Source: Fen-1254 sp963778945
GTDB lineage: Bacteria > Bacteroidota > Ignavibacteria > UBA10030
Length of the DNA stretch: 64,000 nucleotides
Assembly: GCA_963778945.1 (NCBI GenBank)
Contig: CAVZWL010000012.1
Span: forward strand, 28,898 to 92,897
Reading direction: 5' to 3'
Translations under genes and position numbers: made by a program
Notes under the pieces: generated by a model
The model's database searches: none
Told to the model about the DNA's origin: nothing
Seen by the model: only the letters and a program-made list of their open reading frames with translations
Shown here: one piece after another, positions 1-12,294 of the stretch
How the letters are laid out: the number at the start of each line of letters is the position of its first letter
Position numbering within the stretch: position 1 is the first letter of the stretch

Positions 1-370
1 AATCTTTTTTTATATATGCTTCTAAAAGAGTCTGAACGGTATCAAACTCCGCCTTAAGGTTCTGAACATCGCCGTCTTCTTCCAGAGGCATTCCCGATTT
101 GCCCATCTGTTCGAGCCGGAGGCATATCGAGCTCAGGCGGACAGCTCCGATATTGAGACTGCTCCCTTTTAACTTGTGTGCGGACTGAATGAGAGCTTCG
201 GTTTTTTTCCCCCTTATTGCTTCTGCAATTGCTTCTATTTGCAAAGGAGCATCTTGAATGTAGAGCTGGGAAATTTCAACTGCAAAGTCATGATCGAGTT
301 CCGAGGCAAGTTCATCCAAACGCTTATATATATTTTCTTTCGATGTCATAAGTTGCTCATCCGGACTCAT
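1..370 (-). CDS. Hpt-domain phosphotransfer protein, 3' end outside window
   Basis: The frame opens at the ATG at 370 and runs off the left edge after about 123 residues. Residues 63-70 read SAHKLKGS, the histidine phosphotransfer active site with the phospho-accepting histidine at about 65. The surrounding segment is helical and matches the four-helix Hpt fold. The start overlaps the stop of the hybrid histidine kinase upstream by four bases (ATGA), which suggests translational coupling. The likely role is to take phosphate from the REC domains of that kinase and pass it to an unseen response regulator. The family call is firm. The partner is inferred from position. A domain after the Hpt cannot be excluded because the C-terminus is missing. 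Confidence 0.85.
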   Translation of the reverse strand, partial: MSPDEQLMTSKENIYKRLDELASELDHDFAVEISQLYIQDAPLQIEAIAEAIRGKKTEALIQSAHKLKGSSLNIGAVRLSSICLRLEQMGKSGMPLEEDGDVQNLKAEFDTVQTLLEAYIKKD

Positions 371-3300
371 CGCTTTTCTCCATTCAGGATATCTATCCAT
401 TTCTCAAGGCAACGCCGTACATCATTGATAAGAACCGGTTTGCTCAGATAATCATCCATCCCCGCCTCCAAACATCGTTCACGGTCTCCCTGAAGAGCAT
501 GTGCGGTCATCGCAATAATGACAGGTCTCCGATTCTTCGGGACTGTATGCAAAATATGCCGGGATGCTTCGTATCCATCCATCTCCGGCATCTGGACATC
601 CATAAAAACAATATCATATCGTTCGGCCTGCACTTTAGAAAGAGCTTCCTTGCCGTTGCCGGCGATTTCCGATGCATAACCGAGCGACTTTAAGATACGC
701 GAAATCAATTTCTGGTTGATGACATTATCTTCTGCAACAAGCACTCTACGGTCCGATACGGTGATCGGCGGCTTCTGTGCTTCTTGAACTTGAATTGTCG
801 GAACATTTTTACCTGCCAAACCGGAAAAATGCTTTTTCAGAGCATCGAAAAGCTCCGCATGACGAAGCGGTTTAGTCAGCACAAGAGTGGTTTCCACATC
901 GATGCCGTTGGTATGCTTGCCGTGAGAAGCGAGAAGAACGGCTTTGAGTTGTGAGAGTTTTTGATTTTTTCGCATATCGTTCAAAACGGATACGCCTGAT
1001 ACACCGTCCAGGATATTGTTGAGAACGATGCAGTCGTACGCCGGTTCGATTAATGCGCATTCCATTGCTCTCTGAGCGGACTCGGCACAATCCACCCTGC
1101 ATCCCCATGAAGCCATCAATCGCTTGATAACCTGTATCTGAAACTGATTATTTGAGGCAAATAATACTCGCCGGCTAAGGAACTCATCCGCTTTTGAAGG
1201 TGCGCCGGGCGTATTGACCGGATTTCCCGTGCGCACACTGAACCGGAATGTGGAACCGGTTCCCTCTTTGCTTTCAAGCCAAATTTTCCCTCCCAGCAGT
1301 TCGACACTTCGCGTCGACAAAGCAAGTCCCAATCCGACACCGCCGTATTTTCTTGAGGGAGACGAATCTGCCTGGGAAAACGGTCTGAACAGCCGGTCGA
1401 CTCGATCTGATGCAATGCCTATGCCCGAGTCCTTTACCGAGAACAGCAGCTCCATTTTACCGGATTTTTCCGCACCCCGCGTAACCGTAACGAGGACTCC
1501 TCCTTGCTCCGTGAATTTGACCGCATTGCTTACTAAATTTAAAAGTATCTGCCGAAGCCGGGCTGCATCAGTCAGAACCACCGACGGCACATCGTCGTCG
1601 ATCCAATAATGAAGCTCGAGGTTTTTCTCTTCCGCTTGAAGGGCGACAATTTCGTACGTCTCTTCAATAAAGGGATCAAAAATTAAACTCGATACTTCTG
1701 CCTCCACAGTGCCGGATTCAAGCCGGGAAAGATCAAGGATGGCGTTGATGATTTTTAAAAGCGCGTCGCCGCTCACTTTGATCGTCTCCAGATATTCGCG
1801 CTGTTCCGCCGTCAAATTCGACTGAGCGAGCAATTGAATCGTTCCTAAAATTCCATTCATAGGCGTCCGGATTTCGTGGCTCATGTTGGACAGGAACTCG
1901 CTCTTTGCTGTATTCGCTTTTTCGGCCGCATCTTTGGCTTGCTGGACTTCCTGCTGAGTTCGCCTGATGTCCGTGATATCGCGTGCCACGACCAGAAGGG
2001 CTTTCCGCCCGCCAAAATGAAATTCATGCCAGGAGGTCTCTACCTCAATCACGCGTCCATCTTTGCATCGATGCTGAGATTCCATTTCCGTCGATTGGCG
2101 GGCCTGAATCAATTCCAGCGCGACCCGCATATGCGACATTGCATCGTGAGGCCGGATGTCCGTAATGCGCATCTCGAGAAATTCTTCACGTGAATAACCG
2201 TAATGTTTCAATGCCTGGTCGTTCACTTCCACAAATTTAAGAGTCTCAAGATCGCAAACCCATGCAGGCAAAGGAATCTTTCGGAACAAATCACGGAAGC
2301 GCTGTTCGCTCGCAAGCAGTTCAGCTTCGATTTTTTTCCGAGCTGTGACATCATGGACAATAGTCACCAGCGTTTCTTTTCCGTCGAGAAAAACAGCGCT
2401 GACAGCCGCTTCAACGTCAACAGTTCTCCCTCCGCGTGTTCGATATTGCATCTCCATGCGCACCGGCATGCGGAGCCGATTAAAATTATCCAAACGCTGA
2501 TCGATATTTTCCGGAGAGTCCGCCGCCAGGTCGTAAATCGACAGCCCGCGCAGCTCATTCAAGCTGTAATCGAGCATCCCGGCGAATGCTGAATTGGCAT
2601 CCAGGATGCGCTTCGTCGCGGGATCGGTCATATAAATCCCTTCGGCTGCATTTTCAATGATTGCCTGATATCGCTCCTGTCCCTCCCGCAATGCGGTTTC
2701 AAAATTTTTCCTTTCCGTAATATTGCGTGCAGCAATCGAAAATCCCTTTACACGGCCGCCCTCTTCGATCAAGCGTGCATCCTGCCCCAGCCATTGAACG
2801 CTGCCGTCTTTCGCGAGGAGGGGCAGTTCATAATACGTCGCTGTGGTCCGCCGTTGAAACTGGACATTATAGAAACGCTGCACGGTCGGACGGAAATCGG
2901 GATGGACAAAATCGAGATACGGATGATTTAAGATGTTCCGTTTCTTCATAACCGGATAATTGAAGGCATGCCGCATTACAAAGCGTAATGTTCCCCTCTG
3001 CGGAAATTTCATAACGAACGCCGGCGGCAGAGTCGGGCGGACTTTGAAACTTCCCTTGATGCATCAGGAGCAATTCCTCCATCCCCTGCGCCCGAATAAC
3101 GGTCTGGCGCAGTTCCGTTTGTGCCGCCGCCAGACGGGCTAAGCAGAACAAGACTTGTTTATGTTCAGCCGAAAAGGAATGCGGAACGGTGTCGAAGACG
3201 GCAAGGATTCCCAGGATGCGGCCCTGAGAATCCTTAAGTGCAGAGCCCGCATAGGAACGAAGAGGTTTGCCGCCGCAAGTAAAAGGCGCAGGCTGAGGAT

Positions 3301-3571
3301 ACAAACCGCCGTCCATACTGCCGGTGACAAAGACATGTTCACTCTGAATTGTCTGAAGCCAGAGCGGATCGCCGGAATCGATTTCACAAGCATCGGTATG
3401 GCAGCGCGCTTCCTGGAATAATTTTTCTTCCAGCTTCAAAATAAGCACGGCACTGGAAACACCGCATGTATATGCCGCCATTGCGGTGATATCTTCCAGA
3501 CCTTGAATCGGGTGAGCGAAGAAATCGCCGGGGTGCGAAAAAGGGCGTAAAATTTTCCCAGAAATGTTCAT
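367..3571 (-). CDS. Hybrid sensor histidine kinase (GAF-PAS3-HisKA-HATPase-REC-REC), one frameshift
   Basis: Two overlapping frames (3571 to about 2930, then about 2945 to 367) join into one protein of about 1065 residues. The shift lies inside the first PAS domain, where both frames read well. Domain order is GAF, three PAS domains, HisKA with the phospho-histidine in NMSHEIRTPMNG, HATPase_c with GLGLALS, then two receiver domains. The second receiver is canonical (FMDVQMPEMDG). The first reads VLNNILDGVSG where the phospho-aspartate should stand and is probably inactive. No membrane segment is visible, so a cytoplasmic sensor is likely. It lies 13 bp after pdxH and is coupled by ATGA to the Hpt gene. 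Together they look like a phosphorelay. The frame shift is probably a sequence error, since both halves are well conserved. Confidence 0.88.
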
Positions 3572-3584
3572 CGACGTCCCGCCC

Positions 3585-4208
3585 TCATGGGAACAGCCTG
3601 CTTAAGGACCATGTTTCTCCGTTCCTTTCGTACTTAACCCTGTCATGAAGACGGTAAGGTTTTCCCTGCCAGAATTCAAAGCTTTCAGGAACAAGGCGAT
3701 ATCCCCCCCAGAAATCCGGACATTGGATTTCCCGGCCGGAGAATTTTTTTTCAAGAGCAGCAGCGGATGCTTCCAGGTTGCAGCCGTCCGGGAGGATGGA
3801 GCTTTGACGGGAGACCCATGCGCTGATTTGACTTTCACGCGGGCGCGTTGCAAAATACTGCCGGGATTCTTCGCGGGAAATCCTTTGCACCCGCCCCTCG
3901 ATACGCACCTGCCGCTCGAGCGCATCCCAAAAGAAGAGAACCGATGCGTACGGGTTTGTTTCCAATTCCGCCGCTTTTCGGCTTTCATAATTCGTATAAA
4001 ACACAAAACCGCTGCGGTCAAATTCTTTGAGAAGAACCATACGCGCCGAAGGACGGCCATTGCCGGCGGCAGTGGCAATGACCATCGCATTCGAGTTCGG
4101 AATGTTTGCAATTCGGACTTCATCATACCATAAGCTGAACTGTTGAAACGGATCGGCAGGCATCATTGCAATATCAAACCGCCGCTTCCCTGCATCATCG
4201 ATGTTCAT
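3585..4208 (-). CDS. pdxH: Pyridoxine/pyridoxamine 5'-phosphate oxidase
   Basis: This 207-residue protein oxidises pyridoxine or pyridoxamine 5'-phosphate to pyridoxal 5'-phosphate using FMN and oxygen, the last step of vitamin B6 synthesis and salvage. Family features include PSARMVLLKEFD, FYTNYESRKAAEL, SRQSS and the C-terminal substrate-binding region ending RLFP. The length is close to the usual 210-220 residues. It sits between two large sensory genes on the same strand with short gaps (27 bp upstream, 13 bp downstream), so it is probably co-transcribed with them, although no functional link is obvious. Need for oxygen suggests at least microaerobic capability, but this is inference from one enzyme. 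Confidence 0.95.
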   Translation of the reverse strand: MNIDDAGKRRFDIAMMPADPFQQFSLWYDEVRIANIPNSNAMVIATAAGNGRPSARMVLLKEFDRSGFVFYTNYESRKAAELETNPYASVLFFWDALERQVRIEGRVQRISREESRQYFATRPRESQISAWVSRQSSILPDGCNLEASAAALEKKFSGREIQCPDFWGGYRLVPESFEFWQGKPYRLHDRVKYERNGETWSLSRLFP

Positions 4209-4235
4209 AGAAAAATTCGAGACAATGCCGGACGA

Positions 4236-7200
4236 TTATGCACGACAGCAAACACCATAAAATTTTACGAGCTTTCCTTCATCATTAAAATGTCCGATGA
4301 TATTCATTTTTATTTTTTTCGATGTGCCGGCCACGGCGCCGAGTTCTATTTCGTAATTTTCTAACTTCTTTTCCTGTTCCAATCGCGTTAAAAATTGTTT
4401 TCGCTCTTTGACCGATTCAAAGAGCATTTTCCCCGCCAGGGCGGGCGAATTTTTTTTCGTCTCGGCCCGCAGAGCTTCTTCAAAAGCAGTGTTGCATTTT
4501 AAAAGAGAACCGTCTCTATCGGCAATGAAGGACGGCAGAGTATGTTGTTCAAAAAACCCTTCATACCATTCCTCTTTTTCCTTCAGATCCTCGATAGATA
4601 CTCTATAATGAATAAACCGTACAATTTGTCCCGCAATAAATTCCAGAATCATTCGCTGTGCATTATTATAACTCGGCGTTGTGGAATAGTTATGGACGAC
4701 CAAGGCGCCATAGACCTTTTCACCCAGCTTCAGCGGCACGCCAAGCCACATTGGAGATTCCGTACCGGAGAAATCTTTCTTCCCTTCTTGTTGAGAACGC
4801 AGAAGAAGTTCCGGAGTCAGTAAAAGCGATTGACCCTCCCGAATCACATATTCCAGCGCCTTGTTGTTCATTTTCAACGATTGTTCCTGCGTGCGAAGTT
4901 CGTCGATGTAATACGGATACGTTATTTTATTCTTGGAATCTGTCAATGCGATCGAGAAATTTTTTGCCGGCATTACTTCACGCAGCAGAGTATGAACCGT
5001 TTGCAAGAGCTCTTCCAGCGATTTCGAAGTTTCCGTAATCAGCGATATACGGTAAGCTACGCTGCTCATCAGTTTGTTTCTTTTCTGTTCCGTAATATCC
5101 AGCTGCGAACCCCATACGCGGACGACTTTGCCCCGTTCAAAAATGCCGGCGATGTTGTTTAAATAGAATTTATCGTTGCCTTCTTTGTCCAGTTCGTGTG
5201 TTTCCAAATTTTCCACCTGATATCTGGATGCGATCATTGCTTTAATCATCCTTAGGCCGAGCACTTCCGAATGCCCTGCAATATTTTTAAGCAATGTACC
5301 GATCATTTCATCGGCGGACCGGAAACCGTGATTGCGTGCAAGAAGATCGTTGCATTCCGAGATAAAGGCCGTATCAACGAATTGCTTGACTGCAGCATCG
5401 ATCGGCAAATCGACATCGAGAGGAGGATTGCATTCTATAGCCCAAATCGATTCGATGCTGTATTTGGCAAATGCCCGGAAACGTTCTTCACTCTTCTTCA
5501 ATGCTACTTGCGCCAGTTTCAACGCAGTAATATCGCGGATCGTTCCTTCAAAGAATAAAACTTCTCCATGCTTATTGCGGACGACGCGGGCATTTTCCAG
5601 TACATTGATGCTTTTTCCGTCTTTCCGTTTCATCGTAAGTTCGGCATTGATCATCTGCCCTTCTTTTTGAAGGCTTTCGAGAAACAGCTTTCTTTCAGTC
5701 CTGTCGGCATAAATTTCTTCAGCGTTAATGAGCAAAAGGTCCGCTTCGGACTCATACCCGAGCATTTGTGCAAATGCAGGATTGGTCGTCAGGATCTCCC
5801 CTTCCGGAGTGGTCTGGTATATACCGTCAAGAACATTTTCAAACAGCGTGCGGTACTTGGTTTCGGAAGCACGAATTGCCTGGTCAGCTCTTTTTCGTTC
5901 AGCCAGGTCGCGCATCATGACCTGTACAGCCGTTGATCCCTGCCAGAGGAACATAACGGCGGAAACCTCGGCTTCGAGGATCGTACCGTCCAGCCGAAGA
6001 AATTTCTCTTCGACGACCGGCACTTTTTCATACGCCTGCATTTTGCGCACCTGTTCGGCAACCGTAATCCGGTAGTCCGGGTGGACAAGATCCACCAGTT
6101 CTTTGCCGATCAATTCATCTGCGGATTCTGCCGCGAATGCTTTGATGGCAGCAGAATTCACAAACGCAATTTTGCCTCCGATATGGATTGCGATCGGATC
6201 CGGCATAAGCTCCACAATCGCGCGATATCGTTCCTCGCTTTCACGCAAAGCTTCCTGCGCACGCTTAACTTCCGTGATATCCCTTGAAACGCCCATCATG
6301 CCGATTGCCTTGCCGTCCACATTTTTTAACACCGATGCGGAGAGGAGGCTGCGGAACACTTCGCCATTTTTCCGGCAATTGTCGACTTCTTGAACGCATT
6401 TTCCGCTGCTGATTGTCGCTGCATGAATACGATCGGCTTCGCTTTGTTCATGATACAGGAGGCCGATCGGCTTGCCGAGAATTTCTTTTGCCGCATAGCC
6501 GAATGTCTCTTCCGCCGCACGGTTGAATTCAACGATACGCTGGTCCTTGTCGACAGCAATAATCATATCGAGCGAACTATTGACGATATTCTGGGCATAT
6601 TCCTGCGCTGTCCGCAGCGTGACTTCCGCTTTGCGCAGCTCGGTGATGTCGCGTGAAACCCCCATAAATCCGATTTTTTCACCGCGGGAATTCTTGAGAA
6701 CCGCAGACGAGAGGAGGGCGGGAAATGCCTCGCCGTTTTTCCTCCGATTAAAAATCTCCATCATAGCGTGTCCGTTGACTTCAGTCGTCTTATTGACGGA
6801 CCTGCTGATATCATGATCGGCATACAGGATATCGATATGCTTGCCGAGCACTTCTTCTTTTTTATATCCGAATGTCAGCTCCGCCGCTTTATTGAATTCG
6901 ATAATATTACGGTCAAGGTCCACAGCAACGATCATATCCAGCGAACTGCCGATAATATTCTGCGAATATTCCTGCGATGATCGAAGCGCTTCTTGAGTCC
7001 GTTTGCGTTCCGATACATCCTGGAACACCAGGACGACGCCGACCGTGCTTCCGCGTTCATCCTTGATCGGCGATGCGCTTTCGTCAATCGGAAATTCTTT
7101 TCCGTCGCGAGAAACGAGAACCGCATGGTTTTTAAGAACCGCCGTAACTTTATTTTTCAGTATTTGTTCGACCGGATTGACAATTTTCCCTTTTGCCGAT

Positions 7201-7764
7201 TCTTCCAGGGTTTGAAAAACTTTAAAGAGGTCCTGTCCCTGCGCCTCGTTCAGTCTCCATCCTGTCAGAGACTCGGCTGTAGCATTCATAAATTTTATAA
7301 TGCCGTTTGTATTCGTCGCAATAACGGCCTCGCCCAGACTGCGGAGCGTCGTACCGTACCATGTTTCATTATCTTTGATTTTATGTTCAAGCTCGTTGCG
7401 ATACAACGCCATTTCGATTGTCGTGTGCAGTTCCCGCTCTTCGAACGGTTTCAAGATATAACCGAACGGTTCGGTCACGCTGGCGCGTTTCAATGTGTCG
7501 TTATCGGCATAAGCGCTCAGATAGATCGACGGAATACCGTAACGAAATCGTAATTTCCGTGGCCGCCTCAATACCGTCGATTTCGCCTTTGAGCCGAACG
7601 TCCATGAGAACCAAATCCGGCAGAAGGATGGATGCTTTTTTTATCGCCTCGTCTCCGGTAGGTACCGCACCGACGACATCGTAGCCCAAATGAATAAGCC
7701 GGCGCTGCAGGTCGCGCGCCACGATGCTTTCATCTTCAACAATTAATATTTTTGCTTGTGCCAT
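4236..7764 (-). CDS. REC-PAS6-GAF-PAS signalling protein without output domain, one frameshift
   Basis: The first 70 residues (from ATG 7764) are a receiver domain with VEDE and the phospho-aspartate in LVLMDVRL. An apparent extra base near 7554 shifts the frame. The rest continues through the end of REC (LSAYADNDT, then LKPF) into six PAS domains, a GAF domain and a last PAS domain, about 1175 residues in all. The GAF segment includes LTDSKNKITYPYYIDE. There is no HisKA, HATPase, GGDEF, EAL or DNA-binding domain. The REC type is the kind usually paired with HisKA_2/HWE kinases, and such a kinase ends only 3 bp upstream of this start, so that kinase is the probable phosphodonor. The C-terminus at 4236 ends cleanly after the PAS fold. 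An output domain lost by another indel cannot be excluded. Confidence 0.8.
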
Positions 7765-7767
7765 ATC

Positions 7768-9367
7768 CTATGTACCTTCCCTCCTGATGCGTCCTTTAAA
7801 CAATAATGTTACCCGCGTACCTTCCTGGCGCTGAATGTCGAGTACCGGCAGAAATTTGATCGGATAATGTTTTTACAAGCTCCAAACCCAGCGCGGCGCT
7901 CTTCACATTTTCGCTGGTCTCTTTCATGCCGATGCCGTTATCGGCCACACTCATACGAATCGTCCGGGCGTCGAAATGCCCGACCGAAATCCAGACATGC
8001 CCTTCCGTCCGCCCGTGAAATGCATGTTTCAAACAGTTGGAAACCAGCTCTCCGACGATTAATCCGCAGGGAATGGCCGTATCTATATCGAAGTGAACAT
8101 TGTCGGCATCGATGGAATATCCGATTGAAACGGCCGAAGTCTGATACGACTGGAACAAATGCGCCACAAGCGAATGAAGGTATGCGCCAAAATCGATTCG
8201 CGCCAGATCTGGGGATTGATAGAGTTTTTCGTGCAGCAGCGCCATTGCTTTTACGCGTGCCTGGCTTTGCTTGAACAATTCCGCATCATAGGGATCACGA
8301 AGGTAATCCGATTGAAGATTTAAAAGGCTTGAAATAATCTGCAAATTGTTCTTTACCCTGTGGTGGATTTCTTTTAAAAGAAGTTCCTTTTCCTGGTACG
8401 CTTCTTTAATCCGGGAATCCGCAATCTTCTCTTCGGACACATCCGCTATAGCTCCGTCGTAATGAAGAATAGTCCCGTCGGCAGCACGCATTGCATTGCA
8501 GCTCAGCCGGACCCAGATAACGGTTCCATCCAGGCGCTGAAGCTGCAATTCCAGATCGTATTCTCTGCGCACCTTTGCGGACTTCTGCCTTCCAGCGTTC
8601 CAGGTCCTCCCTCTTTGGATACAGTTCAAAGGCGTTCGTTGCAAGCAATGTTTCTCTGTCCGGATATCCCAGGATTTGAACCAATGCGGGATTGATGCGA
8701 AGAAGCTTGCCGTCGGGAGTGCCGCGGAAAAGGCCGATCGGCACCGCTTCAAAAAGCCGGAAATAGCTGTCTTCCGTGTCAAGCAAAAAATCCCGGGAAA
8801 GCTTTTGCTCGTTCAACTGGCGGATATTCTCAAGGACAAGCGCAACAAGTTCCGCAACAACCAGAATAGAACGAAATTTCCGGCCTGACAAATTGATGCT
8901 GGTACGAAGTATATTCCGAGACTTAAGACGCCGAATGTCCGGTCTTTCATCACGATAGGAACTGCAAGCAGCGATTGCAGACTGTGATCCATGCAATATT
9001 GCTTTGGAAGCAGGTCGGAAGATAGACAGTCTTCTATCGCAATAGGCACGCCTTCACGGAACGATTTTTTGAAAATATTCAACGTCGTCGACTGAGGATT
9101 GGAGAGCGATTTTTCATTGGCATGGAAGATTCCCGCATATCCCTTGTCGAGAAGAACGTCATGTGTCGGATCGTACAATAAAATGGTAACGGAGTCGACG
9201 CCGAAATACCGCGGAAACAATTCCTTGATTTTTCGCACAACAGATTCGATATCCGGAGACGCCAGAAGATGACGCTGCAACAATTGGATAAGCTGGAGTT
9301 GTCCGCTTGAATCCGGCTCGATAATTTTATCAACAGCCGACTTCTTCTCTTGTTGTGAAACCACCAT
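7768..9367 (-). CDS. HisKA_2-type sensor histidine kinase (GAF-PAS-HisKA_2-HATPase), three frameshifts
   Basis: Three frames overlap in order. The first (start to about 8890) holds a GAF domain (VDSVTILLYDPTHD). The second (about 8890-8575) holds a PAS domain. The third carries the rest of the PAS domain and the kinase core. The core has KEIHHRVKNNLQ, the HisKA_2 phospho-histidine motif, and an HATPase with GELVSNCLKHAF and DNGIGM. A third shift near 7855 restores the natural end EGTRVTLLF, with the stop at 7770-7768. I chose the ATG at 9367 because GAGG lies just upstream. In-frame ATGs at 9418 and 9550 are alternatives. It is divergent from lptF and immediately precedes the REC-PAS gene, its likely partner. 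Confidence 0.8.
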
Positions 9368-9514
9368 AACCTCATGAAGATAATGTGATGAGGAAACGAT
9401 TATTGTTTCTGGCGACATATGTATTAGTAAATTCAATAGGCCTAATATAGCGAGTGCAGGGCGTAAAGGCAACATCTTGTAAACGCACAACATTCTCATT
9501 ATATTCAAGAGTCT

Positions 9515-10852
9515 ATGATCATACTCTGGCGACATATTCTGCGAACACATATACTTCCTTTTCTTTTTTCCGTTTTACTCGTGATGTGTATATTTCCTTC
9601 TCCAGTTTTTGATGAAATATCTGGATCAGCTGGCAGGGAAAGGGCTTAGCCCTGCAATTATAGCCGAGCTTGTCCTTTTAAATCTTGCATGGATGCTTGT
9701 CCTTGCTGTTCCTATGGGAGTTCTTGTAGCCACGCTGATGTCATTCGGAAAACTTGCATCAACAAACGAGATAACCGCTATTCGTGCCAGTGGCGTCAGT
9801 CTCTACAAAATGATGGCCCCTGTGGCTGTCGCTTCCGTGTTCCTCTGTTATGCGATGATTCTTTTTAACAATGACGTTTTGCCGAACGCGAACCACCGGA
9901 CCAGAACGCTGATGAACGACATTTCCCGGAAAAAACCGACACTCTACACTCGTCCCCGGTATGTTCACGCAGCTTATACAGGGGCATACAATTCTCGTGC
10001 ATAAGACATTCGAGCATTCGAATGATCTCGAAGGGGTTTCTATTTTCGATTATTCCAGACCTTCTTTTTCAAACACGATTACCGCACAGAGAGGCACTAT
10101 TTCCTTTTCACCGGATTATCAGAAACTTATTATGGACCTCTGGGACGGGGAAATTCATCAGGCCAATACCGGCATCAAAGGACAATATCGAATCATTCGT
10201 TTTCAAAAACACCGCATCGTCATGGAAGCGGAAGGTTTTAATTTTCAAAGAACAAATGAAAATTTTACTCATCGCGGCGACCGTGAACTCGAGTGCAGGC
10301 GATATGCGCATCAAAGTCGATAGTCTGCGGGACTTGCAGCACAAAGAAGAAAATGCGGCACAGCAAGCGCTTTCGCTGCTTAAAACAGGAGCTTCGCATT
10401 CTGCCGGTTCCGCCGCTTCATCCACTATGCTCAGACAGACGGTTGAAAATAAAAAATTTGTCGCGCATTTATACGAACTTGAAGCCGGGAAATATATGGT
10501 CGAGATTCACAAGAAATACTCCATCCCGTTTGCCTGCATCGTTTTCGTTCTGATCGGCGCCCCGCTTGGAATCATGGCGCGGCGCGGGACATTCGGAGTC
10601 GGCGCAAGTCTAAGCCTTGGTTTCTTTACGCTCTACTGGATATGCCTGCGCGGCGGAGAAACTCTTGCAGATCACGGGCTGATTGCTCCGTGGTTGAGCA
10701 TGTGGATGGCAAATATTATTCTCGGCGTTGTCGGAATATATCTGACATACAAAATGGCAAACGAAAATGTGAATATCGATTGGTCCTGGTTTTCAAAATT
10801 GATTCCGAAGTCGTGGCGTACCGATGCAAAAACTCCGGAGCATGATCTATGA
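9515..10852 (+). CDS. lptF: LPS export ABC transporter permease LptF, three frameshifts
   Basis: LptF is one of the two inner-membrane permeases of the LptB2FG complex that extracts lipopolysaccharide for transport to the outer membrane. The natural N-terminus begins at ATG 9515 (MIILWRHILR, first membrane helix). Frame changes near 9593, 9965 and 10290 then link the pieces. The middle piece carries FGKLASTNEITAIRASGVSL, the conserved coupling region of YjgP/YjgQ proteins. The last piece carries the C-terminal three helices (IPFACIVFVLIGAPLG). The joined length is about 445 residues. The stop overlaps the lptG start by four bases (ATGA). All parts are conserved, so the interruptions are probably assembly indels rather than gene decay of an essential function. 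I assigned F and G by order only. Confidence 0.85.
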
Positions 10853-11951
10853 AACTTATCGACCGTTATATCATCCGCCAATTCCTCATTTCGTGGATGT
10901 TCGGAATCCTCGCCTTTCCTGATTATTTTTATCATCATCGATATGATGGAAAAACTGGACGACTTTATAGTGGCAAATGCTCCATCGGCCGTAATCTTTC
11001 AGTATTATCTCGCCTACTCTCCCGAGATCATCAAGCTTATGATCCCTGTTGCGGTGCTTCTTGCTGCGCTGTTTGTCGTGGGACGGCTTTCATCGCAAAA
11101 CGAATTGGCCGCAATGAAAGCAAGCGGCATAAGCCTGTATCGTATTCTTGCGCCTTTTATGATCGTTGCATTGGTGATCAGTCTTCTTTCGATTTATGTC
11201 AACGGATGGCTCGTGCCGTATGCCAACCAGAAAAAATTCTACATCGAACGAACACATCTCAATCGGGGATACCAGCCCTCCGTAAAATTCAATCTGTTTT
11301 TTCAAGTCCGGTGCGACAGAAGTTATTTCAGTCAATTATTACGATACACAAACACAGATCGCCAACAGAGTCAGCATGCAGGATTTTTCCCCGAAGGATG
11401 AGACAAAACTCGTTAAACGCTTCGATGCGATGCAAATGCGATGGAGAACGGATGCACAGAAACATCCGACAGGTGCATGGGTTCTTCTGCGCGGGACCTA
11501 CCGCCAATTTACGGATACGGGACAGACATTGACATCATTCAACGAGCTTCCGTTCGACGAACTTTCCCTTACTCCGGAGGATATCGAAAAAAAACAGCGC
11601 ACGCCCGACGAGATGAATTATACGGATCTGAGGGAGTTTATTCAAAACCAGATGAAAGCCGGACAGGATATTTCCCGCTGGCTGGTGGAATACCATATGA
11701 AAATCGCATTCCCCTTTGCGAGCGTTATTATGGTGCTCTTTGCGGTTCCGTTCGCCTCGGCGCGGCCGCGCACGGGCGCCGCCCTCGGCTTCGGTATTGC
11801 CACCGCTGTCACGTTCCTTTATCTTGGATTCATGAAGGCAAGCCAGGTCTTCGGTTACAACGGCGATCTTGATCCCTTCATTACCGCCTGGATGGCAAAC
11901 TTTATTTTCTTTGCGGCCGGAATTATAAACCTCTTCCGGGTTCAAAAATAA
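10849..11951 (+). CDS. lptG: LPS export ABC transporter permease LptG, two frameshifts
   Basis: This second YjgP/YjgQ permease follows lptF with an ATGA overlap. It starts MKLIDRYIIRQFLISW and changes frame near 10915 and near 11310. The central part has VGRLSSQNELAAMKASGISL, the coupling helix region that contacts the LptB ATPase. After a periplasmic beta-jellyroll segment the C-terminus returns to the membrane with KIAFPFASVIMVLFAVPFA. The joined length is about 367 residues, normal for the family. The pair forms a two-gene operon. The matching ATPase gene lptB is not in this window. As for lptF, intact conservation on either side of each shift argues for sequence error. Confidence 0.85.
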
Positions 11952-11967
11952 TTATACTGCCTCCTGC

Positions 11968-12111
11968 TTAGGCCGCTCTCTTCTTTACCTCTGAATGAAT
12001 TTCACCCATCATCTCTTCCACGTCATCATCCCAGTGATGAATGGAATCAAAGAACCGAATCAGCAAGAACAGTAAAAGACAATAGCCGATGACAATTGCA
12101 AGATAGACCAT
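11968..12111 (-). CDS. Small single-pass membrane protein, 47 residues
   Basis: A short reverse-strand frame starts at ATG 12111, with AAAGGAGA placed about five bases upstream as a strong ribosome binding site. It encodes one hydrophobic helix at residues 2-21 (AIVIGYCLLLFLLIRFF) followed by an acidic, amphipathic tail (HHWDDDVEEMMGEIHSEVKK). I do not recognise the family. It lies tail to tail with lptG, 16 bp away. The clear ribosome binding site, the membrane helix and the charged tail make it a credible gene, but there is no second line of evidence. It could be a small regulator or accessory subunit of a membrane complex; that is speculation. Confidence 0.5.
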   Translation of the reverse strand: MVYLAIVIGYCLLLFLLIRFFDSIHHWDDDVEEMMGEIHSEVKKRAA

Positions 12112-12294
12112 ATTTTCTCCTTTCGGTCATTCTACCGTATAGATCATACAACAATTATGCCATGGGAAAAGATTCAATACAGTGGCTTACGCTATGAACT
12201 GTAAATCATGTGTTTTCTTCACAAGTTTTAATTTTTCCTGCAGAAATAGAATGATCGAGTCAGGATCCCAAAGTCAGCGAGAGAGAAAGAACAT

